From: HK1 sp965221725
Lineage (GTDB): Bacteria > Pseudomonadota > Gammaproteobacteria > HK1
Assembly: GCA_965221725.1 (NCBI GenBank)
Contig: OZ244909.1
Coordinates: 62,001-126,000 of the forward strand
Length of the DNA: 64,000 nucleotides
Direction of reading: 5' to 3'
Shown here: piece after piece, positions 52,943-60,324 of the stretch
Position numbering within the stretch: position 1 is the stretch's first letter
How the letters are laid out: every line of letters begins with the position of its first letter
Program-made: the position numbers and the translations under genes
Notes under the pieces: generated by a model
What the model was told of the DNA's origin: nothing
The model's input: the letters and a program-made list of their open reading frames with translations, nothing else
Database searches by the model: none

Positions 52943-52977
52943 GTCGCCAGGGTCCCCGTTGGTGTCCGAGCCGGTTT

Positions 52978-52998
52978 CACCGGCCGCCCGGGCCGGTG
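52978..52998 (-). promoter_or_regulatory. Hairpin between yciB and dapE
   Basis: A perfect 8-bp stem, caccggcc (52978-52985) with ggccggtg (52991-52998), closes a five-base loop in the 99-base gap after yciB on the minus strand. No T-tract follows, so it is either a stability element or a weak terminator ahead of dapE. Confidence 0.5.
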
Positions 52999-53041
52999 CC
53001 CTCACCGGTGCTTGCGTCGGCCCGGTCGCGGGTGGCCGACA

Positions 53042-53608
53042 TCAGCCGGTGCCGCCCGCATCCTCTTCCGGCGCCATGTGGCGCATCATGTACAAACCCT
53101 GGCCGAGCACGAACACCAGGGTGAGTCCCATCAGCCCGAACAGCTTGAAATCGACCCAGGTGTCGATGTCGAAGTTGTAGACCACGTAGAGGTTGAGCGT
53201 GCCGCACAGGCCGAAGAAGGCGACCCAGCTCGCATTGAGTCGCGTCCACACCGGCTCCGGCAGCTTCACTCTGGACTCCATCAGTCGGCGCACGATGTTC
53301 TTCGCGCCGACGAACTGACTTCCGAGAAAGACGAGCGCGAACAGCCAGTTGACGATGGTCGGCCGCCATTGCAGGAAGAGCGGGTCGCCGAGGACCAGGG
53401 TAATCCCGCCGAAGATCACCACCATGACCAGAACCGCGACGTGCATCTTCTCCACCCGACGCTCGCGCTGCCATATCACCAGCATCAGGATCAGGGTCGC
53501 GACGATGAGCACCGCGGTGGCGTACATGAAGCCCTGATGCGGATCGTCGTGCATCTTGTACACGATGAAGAACAGCACCACGGGGAAGAAGTCGAAGAGC
53601 AACTTCAT
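53042..53608 (-). CDS. yciB: Inner membrane-spanning protein YciB (septation protein A)
   Basis: YciB is a small inner-membrane protein linked to cell-envelope synthesis and septation in Enterobacteria. The 188-residue product has about five to six helices and the family motifs MKLLFDFFPVVLFFIVYK at the start, LQWRPTIVNWLFA and LNASWVAFFGLCGTLNLYV. The minus-strand TATAAT at 53674-53679 is a likely -10 element. It is divergent from trpS. Confidence 0.94.
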   Translation of the reverse strand: MKLLFDFFPVVLFFIVYKMHDDPHQGFMYATAVLIVATLILMLVIWQRERRVEKMHVAVLVMVVIFGGITLVLGDPLFLQWRPTIVNWLFALVFLGSQFVGAKNIVRRLMESRVKLPEPVWTRLNASWVAFFGLCGTLNLYVVYNFDIDTWVDFKLFGLMGLTLVFVLGQGLYMMRHMAPEEDAGGTG

Positions 53609-53673
53609 GGGAGACTCTTGTTCATGGAAGGCTCTTGAAGCACCGGCGCGGGTAGCGCGCCGCCAAGAGGCCG

Positions 53674-53746
53674 ATTATAGCCGGGTGGTATCGCGGCGGG
53701 CGGGCGGCGGGCGGGTGTCGCGCCGTCGCGGGCGGCTCTCTACAAT
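53674..53746. promoter_or_regulatory. Divergent yciB/trpS promoter region with a G-run cluster
   Basis: The minus strand carries a perfect TATAAT (53674-53679) pointing to yciB. The plus strand carries TACAAT (53741-53746) pointing to trpS, 44 bases before its start. Between them, four GGG runs at 53698-53715 with short C/CGGC spacers fit a G-quadruplex pattern on the plus strand. No good -35 hexamers are visible for either promoter. Confidence 0.55.
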
Positions 53747-53789
53747 GCGTTCATGAGGTTCGCCTCTCCCCCCGCCGCCGGAGCATCAC

Positions 53790-55013
53790 GTGAACGCAAG
53801 CACCGTCCCGCGCCAGCACCAGCGCGTCCTTTCCGGGATGCGTCCCACCGGCCGGTTGCACCTTGGTCACTACCACGGCGTGCTGCGAAACTGGATCCGA
53901 CTCCAGCACGAGTACGAATGCTTCTTCTTCGTGGCGGACTGGCATGCGCTGACCACCCACTACGAGGACTCCGGGGTCATCAGCGAGAACGTGTGGGACA
54001 TGGTCATCGACTGGCTCGCGACGGGCATCGACCCGGGCGACGCGACGCTGTTCATCCAGTCCCGGGTGTACGAGCACGCGGAGCTGAGCCTGCTCCTGTC
54101 CATGGTGACGCCGCTCGGGTGGCTCGAACGGGTGCCGAGCTACAAGGATCAGCAGGAGAAGTTGCGCGAGCGCGACCTCGCCACGTTCGGCTTCCTGGGC
54201 TATCCGGTGCTGCAGAGCGCCGACATCCTGATCTACCGCGCGGGGCTGGTTCCGGTGGGTGAGGATCAGGTCGCGCACGTCGAACTGACCCGGGAGATCG
54301 CGCGTCGGTTCAACCATATCTACGGGCGGGAGCCGGGCTTCGAGGAGAAGGCCGAGGCCGCCATCGCGAAGATGGGCAAGAAGTACGCGAAGCTCTATCG
54401 CAAGCTCCGGCGCCGGTTTCAGGAGCAGGGCGACCCCGCCGCGCTGGAGACCGCGCGTGCACTCCTCGACGATCAGCGCAACATCACCCTGGGCGACCGC
54501 GAGCGGCTGTTCGGGTACCTGGAGGGTGGGGGCAGGGCGATTCTTCCCGAGCCGCAGGCCCTGCTCACCGAGGCGGCGAAGATGCCCGGACTCGACGGAC
54601 AGAAGATGTCGAAGTCCTACGGCAACGTGATCGAGCTTCGCGAGGAGCCGGACGCAGTGCGCGAGAAGCTCCGCACGATGCCGACGGACCCGGCGCGGAT
54701 CCGGCGCAATGACCCCGGGGATCCCGACAAGTGCCCGGTCTGGCAGTTTCACCTGGTGTACTCGGACGCGGAGACCCGAGGCTGGGCGGACGATGGTTGC
54801 CGGAGCGCCGCTATCGGCTGCCTCGACTGCAAGCGGCGGGTGATCGACGCGGTGCTCGCGGAGCAGGCGCCGATTCGCGAGCGCGCCGTGGAGTACGAAT
54901 CGCAGCCGGATCTGGTGCGCTCGATCATCTCCGAGGGATGCGACCACGCGAGGGACGTCGCGCGCGAGACGATGGAAACGGTGCGCACGGCGATGGGGTT
55001 GGCGTATCGGTGA
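53790..55013 (+). CDS. trpS: Tryptophanyl-tRNA synthetase
   Basis: TrpS charges tRNA-Trp. The 407-residue class I synthetase has the HIGH-type motif RLHLGHYHG (about residues 23-31) and KMSKS in DGQKMSKSYGN. It is longer than the common 330-residue form: an insertion around residues 185-235 (KYAKLYRKLRRRFQEQGDP region) is seen in many gammaproteobacterial relatives. The GTG start follows a gccggag site. scpA follows after 42 bases. Confidence 0.95.
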   Translation: MNASTVPRQHQRVLSGMRPTGRLHLGHYHGVLRNWIRLQHEYECFFFVADWHALTTHYEDSGVISENVWDMVIDWLATGIDPGDATLFIQSRVYEHAELSLLLSMVTPLGWLERVPSYKDQQEKLRERDLATFGFLGYPVLQSADILIYRAGLVPVGEDQVAHVELTREIARRFNHIYGREPGFEEKAEAAIAKMGKKYAKLYRKLRRRFQEQGDPAALETARALLDDQRNITLGDRERLFGYLEGGGRAILPEPQALLTEAAKMPGLDGQKMSKSYGNVIELREEPDAVREKLRTMPTDPARIRRNDPGDPDKCPVWQFHLVYSDAETRGWADDGCRSAAIGCLDCKRRVIDAVLAEQAPIRERAVEYESQPDLVRSIISEGCDHARDVARETMETVRTAMGLAYR

Positions 55014-55055
55014 ACCCGGCGCCCGCGTTCGGCGGGCGCGGGCCGGGGAGGGCAC

Positions 55056-55925
55056 ATGGCCGATTTGCGCACCACCCTCACGCATCCACACCCCTGCGGG
55101 TCGTCGCCGCGGCCCTGGCAGGAGGAAATGCCGTTCGCGGTGGTCGAAGGCGAACCCCTCGTCGAGCTTCCCCGGGATCTCTACATCCCGCCCGACGCCC
55201 TGGAGGTCTTTCTGGAGGCGTTCGAGGGGCCGCTCGATCTGCTGTTGTACCTGGTCAAGCGCCAGAACCTCGACATCCTCGACATCCCGATCGCCAGGAT
55301 CACGCGGCAGTACATGGAGTACATCGATCTGATGAAGGTGTTCCGGCTCGAGCTTGCCGCCGAGTACCTGGCGATGGCGGCGATGCTGGCGGAGATCAAG
55401 TCACGCCTGCTTCTGCCGCGACCCGAAAGCATCGGCGACGAAGAGGACCCGCGCGCCGAGCTCGTGCGCAGGCTGCAGGAGTACGAGCGGTACAAGCAGG
55501 CGGCGGAACGGATCGACGAGCTGCCGCGCATCGGGCGCGATCTCGTCGAGATCCGGGCCGCGACGCCCCATGTGCGCATGGAGCGCCTGCAGCCGAAGGT
55601 CGATCTCGACGATCTGCTGGCGGCCCTCGCTGATGTGCTCGCCCGCGCGGAGTCGTATCGCCACCATCGCGTGCAGATGGAGTGGCTCTCGGTCCGCGAG
55701 CGGATGTCCCTCGTGCTGGAGCGGGTCCAGGAGGCGCGATTCGTCGAGTTCACCGCCCTGTTCACTCCCCGCGAGGGGCGCCAGGGGGTGGTGGTCACCC
55801 TGCTCGCACTGCTCGAACTGCTGCGGGAATCTCTCGTCGACATCGTGCAGGCGAAGCCGCTCGGGCCGCTCCACGTCAGGGCGGCGTGCGGTGGCGCGGC
55901 CCGGGACAAGGCAGTGGGGCAGTGA
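55056..55925 (+). CDS. scpA: Segregation and condensation protein A
   Basis: ScpA is the kleisin subunit of the SMC-ScpAB condensin. The 289-residue product has the N-terminal kleisin motif FEGPLDLLLYLVKRQNLDI, the helical LAAEYLAMAAMLAEIKSRLLL, and a C-terminal winged-helix region. The ATG at 55056 has a ggggaggg site; an ATG at 55128 would remove 24 poorly conserved residues. Its stop overlaps the scpB GTG (GTGA). Confidence 0.94.
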   Translation: MADLRTTLTHPHPCGSSPRPWQEEMPFAVVEGEPLVELPRDLYIPPDALEVFLEAFEGPLDLLLYLVKRQNLDILDIPIARITRQYMEYIDLMKVFRLELAAEYLAMAAMLAEIKSRLLLPRPESIGDEEDPRAELVRRLQEYERYKQAAERIDELPRIGRDLVEIRAATPHVRMERLQPKVDLDDLLAALADVLARAESYRHHRVQMEWLSVRERMSLVLERVQEARFVEFTALFTPREGRQGVVVTLLALLELLRESLVDIVQAKPLGPLHVRAACGGAARDKAVGQ

Positions 55926-56869
55926 GCCGCGACGCGCTGGCCCTGCACGTCGAGGCGGCACTGCTCTCGGCCGGACGGCCGGTGGCGATCGACGAGCTGG
56001 TGGCGATGTTCGAGGGCGGGGACGATGCGCCGAACCGCGCCGCGATCCGGGAGGCGGTGGCCGAGATCGCGGAGCACTGGCGAGGCCGATCGCTGGAGGT
56101 GACCGAGGTCGCGAGCGGGTTTCGGGCCCAAATCCGGAAAGATTACTCGCACGCCCTGTCGGCGCTATGGCAGGAACGCCCCGCCCGCTACTCCCGCGCA
56201 CTGCTGGAGACGCTCGCGCTCATCGCCTACCGCCAGCCCATCAGCCGCGGCGAGATCGAGGAAGTCCGCGGCGTGAGCGTGTCGAGTTCCATCATGAAGA
56301 CGCTGGTCGAGCGCGAGTGGGTGCGCGTCGTCGGTCACCGCGAAGCACCGGGGCGGCCCGCACTCTACGGCACCACCAGGAACTTCCTCGACACCTTCAA
56401 CCTCAAGAGCCTGGAATCGCTCCCGCCCCTCGCCAGACTGAAGGATCTCGACGAACCGTTGCCGGATCTGTTCAGCGAAGTCGCGGTCGAGCCCGACGCC
56501 GGGTCCGGGGCAGAGGCATGCGAGACGGCTGCTGTCGACGAAGAGGAGGCTGCGGGCGCGGGTTCTGCGCTCCTGTCCGACCCGGAATGCGAGGACGCAG
56601 TCGAGCCGGACGCCGGGTCCGGGGCAGAGGTGCGTGAGACGGCTGCTGTCGACGAAGAGGAGGCTGCGGGCGCGGGTTCTGCGCTCCTGTCCGACCCGGA
56701 ATGCGAGGATGCGGTCGAGCCGGACGCCGGGGCCGGGGCAGAGACACGCGAGACGGCTGTTGTCGACGAAGAGAAGGCCGCTGGCGCAGGGCCCGCGCCC
56801 GATCCGGAAATGCGTCCGGACTCCCGGTCGGGCGATGACCGGGGATCAAATAGCCGGGGATCAAGCTGA
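55922..56869 (+). CDS. scpB: Segregation and condensation protein B with C-terminal repeats
   Basis: ScpB is the winged-helix partner of ScpA. The conserved core is residues about 1-180: ALHVEAALLSAGRPVAIDEL, LIAYRQPISRGEIEEVRGV and GRPALYGTTRNFLDTFNLK. The remaining 130 residues are an acidic tail with nearly three copies of a 38-residue repeat (DEEEAAGAGSALLSDPECED within each), unlike ordinary ScpB of about 190-200 residues. The repeats are recent, as the nucleotide copies differ little. rluB follows after eight bases. Confidence 0.92.
   Translation: MSRDALALHVEAALLSAGRPVAIDELVAMFEGGDDAPNRAAIREAVAEIAEHWRGRSLEVTEVASGFRAQIRKDYSHALSALWQERPARYSRALLETLALIAYRQPISRGEIEEVRGVSVSSSIMKTLVEREWVRVVGHREAPGRPALYGTTRNFLDTFNLKSLESLPPLARLKDLDEPLPDLFSEVAVEPDAGSGAEACETAAVDEEEAAGAGSALLSDPECEDAVEPDAGSGAEVRETAAVDEEEAAGAGSALLSDPECEDAVEPDAGAGAETRETAVVDEEKAAGAGPAPDPEMRPDSRSGDDRGSNSRGSS
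56483..56810. repeat. 114-bp tandem repeats in scpB
   Basis: Units begin at 56483, 56597 and 56711; the first two are full length and the third diverges after about 85 bases. Each encodes 38 acidic residues starting VEPDAG. Copies 1 and 2 differ at only a few positions, concentrated around the GAEACET/GAEVRET segment. The period is a multiple of three, so the frame is kept. Confidence 0.9.
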
Positions 56870-56877
56870 TCCGTACG

Positions 56878-57699
56878 GTGCGCAGGCAGCGGCCATCGGG
56901 GTCGGAAGACGGCGGATCGACCGAGAAGCTGCAGAAGGTTCTGGCCGCCTCGGGTCTGGCGTCGAGGCGCGAGATCGAACGCTGGATCGCCGCCGGGCGG
57001 GTCAGCGTCAATGGTCATACCGCCGCCCTGGGAGCGCGGGTGGCCACCACCGACGTGCTGCGGGTCGACGGCAAACCGGTACGCCGAGCCGGTCTCCGGC
57101 ACCGGATCATCCGCTATCACAAGCCGGCCGGCGAGGTCACCGCGCGTCGCGATCCGCTGGCGCGGCCCACTGTGTTCGATCGGCTTCCCGCCCTCGGGCG
57201 GGCGCGGTGGATCGCAGTCGGCCGCCTGGACTTCAACACCACCGGCCTGCTCCTGTTCACCGACGACGGCGAGCTGGCCCATCGACTCATGCACCCGAGT
57301 TCCGGAATCGAACGCGAGTACGCGGTCCGCATCCGCGGCGAGCCCGACTCCGGAGCGCTCGAATCGCTGACGCGGGAGGTCACGCTGAGCGACGGAGAGG
57401 CGCGGTTCGAGTCGCTGCGGCCGGCGGGGGGGGAGGGCGTGAACCGCTGGTACCACGTCGTTCTGCGCGAAGGTCGCAATCGCGAGGTGCGGCGCATGTT
57501 CGAGGCGGTCGGATGCACCGTGAGCCGGCTCATTCGCGTGCGATTCGGGTCGGTGACGCTGCCTCGCCATCTGCGTCCCGGCCGATACGAAGATGTCGAT
57601 GGCCGCGAGGCGAAGGCTCTCGTGCGCGACGCGGGTCTCATCAGACCGCAGCCGACGCGTCAACCCCGTCGCAAGACGCTCCGCTCGCGCCGTCGTTGA
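56878..57699 (+). CDS. rluB: 23S rRNA pseudouridine synthase RluB-type
   Basis: RluB makes pseudouridine 2605 in 23S rRNA. The 273-residue product has an N-terminal S4 RNA-binding domain (KLQKVLAASGLASRREIERW) and the catalytic aspartate in WIAVGRLDFNTTGLLLFT (about D121), followed by the REGRNREVRRMFEAVG signature. The GTG start lies eight bases after scpB, the normal scpA-scpB-rluB order. The Arg-rich tail is family-like. RluE/RluF relatives are less likely from context. Confidence 0.92.
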   Translation: MRRQRPSGSEDGGSTEKLQKVLAASGLASRREIERWIAAGRVSVNGHTAALGARVATTDVLRVDGKPVRRAGLRHRIIRYHKPAGEVTARRDPLARPTVFDRLPALGRARWIAVGRLDFNTTGLLLFTDDGELAHRLMHPSSGIEREYAVRIRGEPDSGALESLTREVTLSDGEARFESLRPAGGEGVNRWYHVVLREGRNREVRRMFEAVGCTVSRLIRVRFGSVTLPRHLRPGRYEDVDGREAKALVRDAGLIRPQPTRQPRRKTLRSRRR

Positions 57700-57753
57700 C
57701 CGCCGACGGACAACTCAGCTCCGCGGATGATCCGGGTCGATGGTTCCGGGTGA

Positions 57754-57828
57754 TGGTGGGCGCGGCTGGGATTGAACCAGCGACCCCCGCCGTGTGAAGA
57801 CGGTGCTCTCCCACTGAGCTACGCGCCC
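57754..57828 (-). tRNA. tRNA-Val (CAC)
   Basis: The reverse complement begins GGGCGCGTAGCTCAGTGGGA, has the T-arm GGTTCAATCCC and ends in encoded CCA. The seven-base anticodon loop is TTCACAC, giving anticodon CAC (plus-strand 57794-57796). The acceptor stem GGGCGCG/CGCGCCC pairs perfectly. Confidence 0.96.
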
Positions 57829-57851
57829 GGAATGGCGGAGTCTAGCCCGCA

Positions 57852-58062
57852 TCGCTCACCAGGTCACGGCTGCGGACGCGGATCTGATCGCATTGGCTGC
57901 GCCGGATGCGGATGGGGGTGGCTTGGGGTGCTCGACGCACTGTCAGGTACGCCTGCGCGCCCCGACTAGTGTTCGCCTTGCCAATCCAGCCATCTCCGTG
58001 CCCTCGCTCGCAATCTGGTGAGCAATGCGGGTTGCCCACCTCGCTCACCAGGTCACGGCTGC
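57852..58062. repeat. 22-bp direct repeats and a dyad between tRNA-Val and gltX
   Basis: The 22-base sequence starting tcgctcaccaggtcacgg occurs exactly at 57852-57873 and 58041-58062. Its core also occurs inverted: ctggtgagc at 58015-58023 pairs with gctcaccag at 58043-58051 across 19 bases. The whole 281-base gap (57829-58109) contains no gene. The arrangement could be remnants of a small palindromic repeat element or a target duplication flanking about 167 bases. Confidence 0.8.
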
Positions 58063-58080
58063 CGGCGACATCCGCCATCC

Positions 58081-58108
58081 GCCCCGCACCATTGATATCA
58101 TGCGGGGC
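58081..58108 (+). promoter_or_regulatory. Hairpin immediately before the gltX start codon
   Basis: A perfect 8-bp stem, gccccgca (58081-58088) with tgcggggc (58101-58108), ends one base before the gltX ATG. The loop contains the palindrome tgatatca. The only G-rich sequence that could act as a ribosome-binding site (gcgggg) is inside the right arm, so folding would block translation initiation. Confidence 0.7.
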
Positions 58109-58109
58109 C

Positions 58110-59540
58110 ATGAACGTACGGACCCGATTCGCGCCGAGCCCCACCGGGCTTCTGCACGTCGGTGGTGCCCGCACCGCCCTGTTCTGCTGGCTGTTCGCCC
58201 GCCACCACGGCGGTACTTTCGTACTCCGCATCGAGGACACCGATCGGGATCGGTCGACGCAGGCGTCCATCGACGCGATTCTGGACGGGCTCCGGTGGCT
58301 TGGTCTCGACGCCGACGAAGGCCCCTGGTTTCAGACCGACCGACTGGCCATCTACCAGGAGCACATCGAGCGCCTGCTGAGCACGAGCCGGGCGTACCGT
58401 TGCTGGTGCACTCGGGAAGAGCTCGACGCCATGCGGGACGCGCAGCGCGCCCGCGGCGAAAAGCCCCGCTACGACGGACGCTGCCGCCATCGCACCGCCG
58501 CGCCGCCGGGCGGCGTCGAGCCCGTGGTCCGATTCGCGAATCCGCTCGACGGCTCGGTGGTCTTCCAGGACTTGGTGCGGGGCGCGGTCTCGTTCGACAA
58601 CTGCGAGCTGGACGATCTCGTGATTGCACGCGCCGACGGCATGCCGACCTACAATTTCGGTGTGGTGGTCGACGATCTGGACATGGGCATCACCCACGTC
58701 ATCCGGGGCGACGACCACGTGATGAATACGCCGCGGCAGCTCAACATCATCGCGGCGCTGAACGCGGCGCCCCCGTGCTACGCCCACGTTCCGATGATTC
58801 TCGGCGCCGACGGCCAGCGGCTGTCGAAGCGCCACGGTGCCGTCGGGGTGATGCAGTTCCGGGACGACGGGTACCTGCCGGAAGCGTTGCTCAACCAGCT
58901 CGTGCGATTGGGCTGGTCGCACGGCGACCAGGAGATCTTCTCCCTTGAGGAGATGGTTGCGAAGTTCGACATCGAGGATGTGAACCGCGCTCCCGCCGCC
59001 TTCGACTACGACAAGCTCGGCTGGCTGAACCAGCACTACATCCGGCAGGCGGATTCCGAGCGCCTCGGGGCGTTGCTGGTCGAGCAGCTCGAGCGGATGG
59101 GCCTCGATGCGTCCGGCGCCATGCCTCCGTCGGCGCTCGCCGACATCCAGCGCGACCGTGCCCGCACCATGGCGGAGATGGCCGACAAGTCCCGGTTCGT
59201 ATTCGAGGAGTATGGAGAGTTCGACGAGCGCGCCGCGAAGAAGCACCTGCGGCCGGTGGCGCTCCAGCCCCTGGAGGCGGTCCGGGAACGGCTCGGTGCG
59301 GTCGCGGAGTGGGAGCCGGATCTCCTCCACGCCGCGGTGAACGAGTGCGCGGCCGCCATGTCCGTCAACCTCGGAAAGGTGGCCCAGCCCCTTCGCGTGG
59401 CCCTGACCGGCACTGCGGCCTCGCCCGCGATCGAGCTGACCTTGCAGATGGTCGGCCGGGAAGCGTCACTCTCACGCCTCGACCGCGCCATCGCCTACGT
59501 TCACAGTCGCGTGGATCAATCTCGCGTGGATCGATCTTGA
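58110..59540 (+). CDS. gltX: Glutamyl-tRNA synthetase
   Basis: GltX charges tRNA-Glu, and its product also feeds C5-pathway haem and bacteriochlorophyll synthesis in gammaproteobacteria. The 476-residue class I synthetase has the HIGH-like TGLLHVGGART and the KRHG motif in GQRLSKRHGAVG, with a Cys cluster near YRCWCTREEL. The ATG gives MNVRTRFAPSPTG, the canonical start. The last codons carry a 15-bp duplication (59507-59536, giving SRVDQSRVDRS). tRNA-Ala and tRNA-Glu follow. Confidence 0.96.
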   Translation: MNVRTRFAPSPTGLLHVGGARTALFCWLFARHHGGTFVLRIEDTDRDRSTQASIDAILDGLRWLGLDADEGPWFQTDRLAIYQEHIERLLSTSRAYRCWCTREELDAMRDAQRARGEKPRYDGRCRHRTAAPPGGVEPVVRFANPLDGSVVFQDLVRGAVSFDNCELDDLVIARADGMPTYNFGVVVDDLDMGITHVIRGDDHVMNTPRQLNIIAALNAAPPCYAHVPMILGADGQRLSKRHGAVGVMQFRDDGYLPEALLNQLVRLGWSHGDQEIFSLEEMVAKFDIEDVNRAPAAFDYDKLGWLNQHYIRQADSERLGALLVEQLERMGLDASGAMPPSALADIQRDRARTMAEMADKSRFVFEEYGEFDERAAKKHLRPVALQPLEAVRERLGAVAEWEPDLLHAAVNECAAAMSVNLGKVAQPLRVALTGTAASPAIELTLQMVGREASLSRLDRAIAYVHSRVDQSRVDRS

Positions 59541-59583
59541 CGGTGCGGCGGCACTTGTCTACGCTCCCGGCGCTTTGTCGCAC

Positions 59584-59659
<76 letters not shown>

Positions 59660-59701
59660 TCCTCCGGTCCGCCTGCCGGTCAATCCGGCGCAGAGACATC
59701 T

Positions 59702-59779
59702 GTCCCCATCGTCTAGCCTGGCCTAGGACACCACCCTTTCAAGGTGGCGACACGGGTTCGAATCCCGTTGGGGACGCCA
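59702..59779 (+). tRNA. tRNA-Glu (TTC)
   Basis: The gene begins GTCCCCATCGTCTAGCCTGG, has anticodon stem CCACC/GGTGG with loop CTTTCAA (anticodon TTC), T-arm GGTTCGAATCCC and encoded CCA at 59777-59779. It is adjacent to tRNA-Ala, a common gammaproteobacterial pair. Sequence composition changes directly downstream, making this a possible island insertion point. Confidence 0.96.
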
Positions 59780-60324
59780 ACCACAGATCACCGCAGGTCG
59801 CCCTCGAAGGTGAACACGCTGCCGGCCCGTGCAGCTCCTGCAAGCCACTCCGTCTGACGATAGCCCTGACGATGGAAGGCGCGACGGATGGCGCCCGCCG
59901 AGTGCGTCATGCGGCCGCGAGCCTCGCCACCGGCAGGCTTTCTCCGATTTCCGAGCCGCTTCCTTCCGACATCGCCGGCCGAACCGAGTGTATGGGTGTG
60001 GATCTCGAACTGAGCATTTGGGGGTGCTTGGGCCTGTAAATGCAGGGGTGCGGTATGGCAGAGATCGATTCGCCGGACCCATTGGTACCACTTTCCTGAC
60101 AAAATGTCGTATCACCGTAGAAAATTCACCGTAACTTATTGATTTTCAAGTCAGTATGTGATCTGCACCCGAGTGTATCTTCTGTGGCGTTTATCTTCTG
60201 GCGACGCCCCGGCGCGATGACATGGCCTGCAATGGACGGCGCGGAGAGCTGAAAGAATCGCCGCCGCGGTCCGGAAAGCCGAGATCACGATCCGCGATAA
60301 GGCCGCGCCGATGAGGAAAAAGTG
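59780..60324. other. Gene-free, compositionally atypical stretch after tRNA-Glu
   Basis: This 545-base stretch holds no convincing gene. Its left half resembles the core genome. From about 60000 it becomes much richer in A and T, including the run near 60096-60150 with two caccgta motifs 15 bases apart. A minus-strand frame across 59788-60102 lacks recognisable motifs. I found no second copy of the tRNA-Glu 3' end. An agga site lies ahead of the next gene's ATG. The stretch could be a junction scar of an integrated island. Confidence 0.6.

Noticed and set aside
59788..60102. A small minus-strand frame after tRNA-Glu as a remnant integrase or transposase
   Set aside because: The sequence shows no integrase or transposase motif and spans the composition change; I cannot support a gene or pseudogene here.
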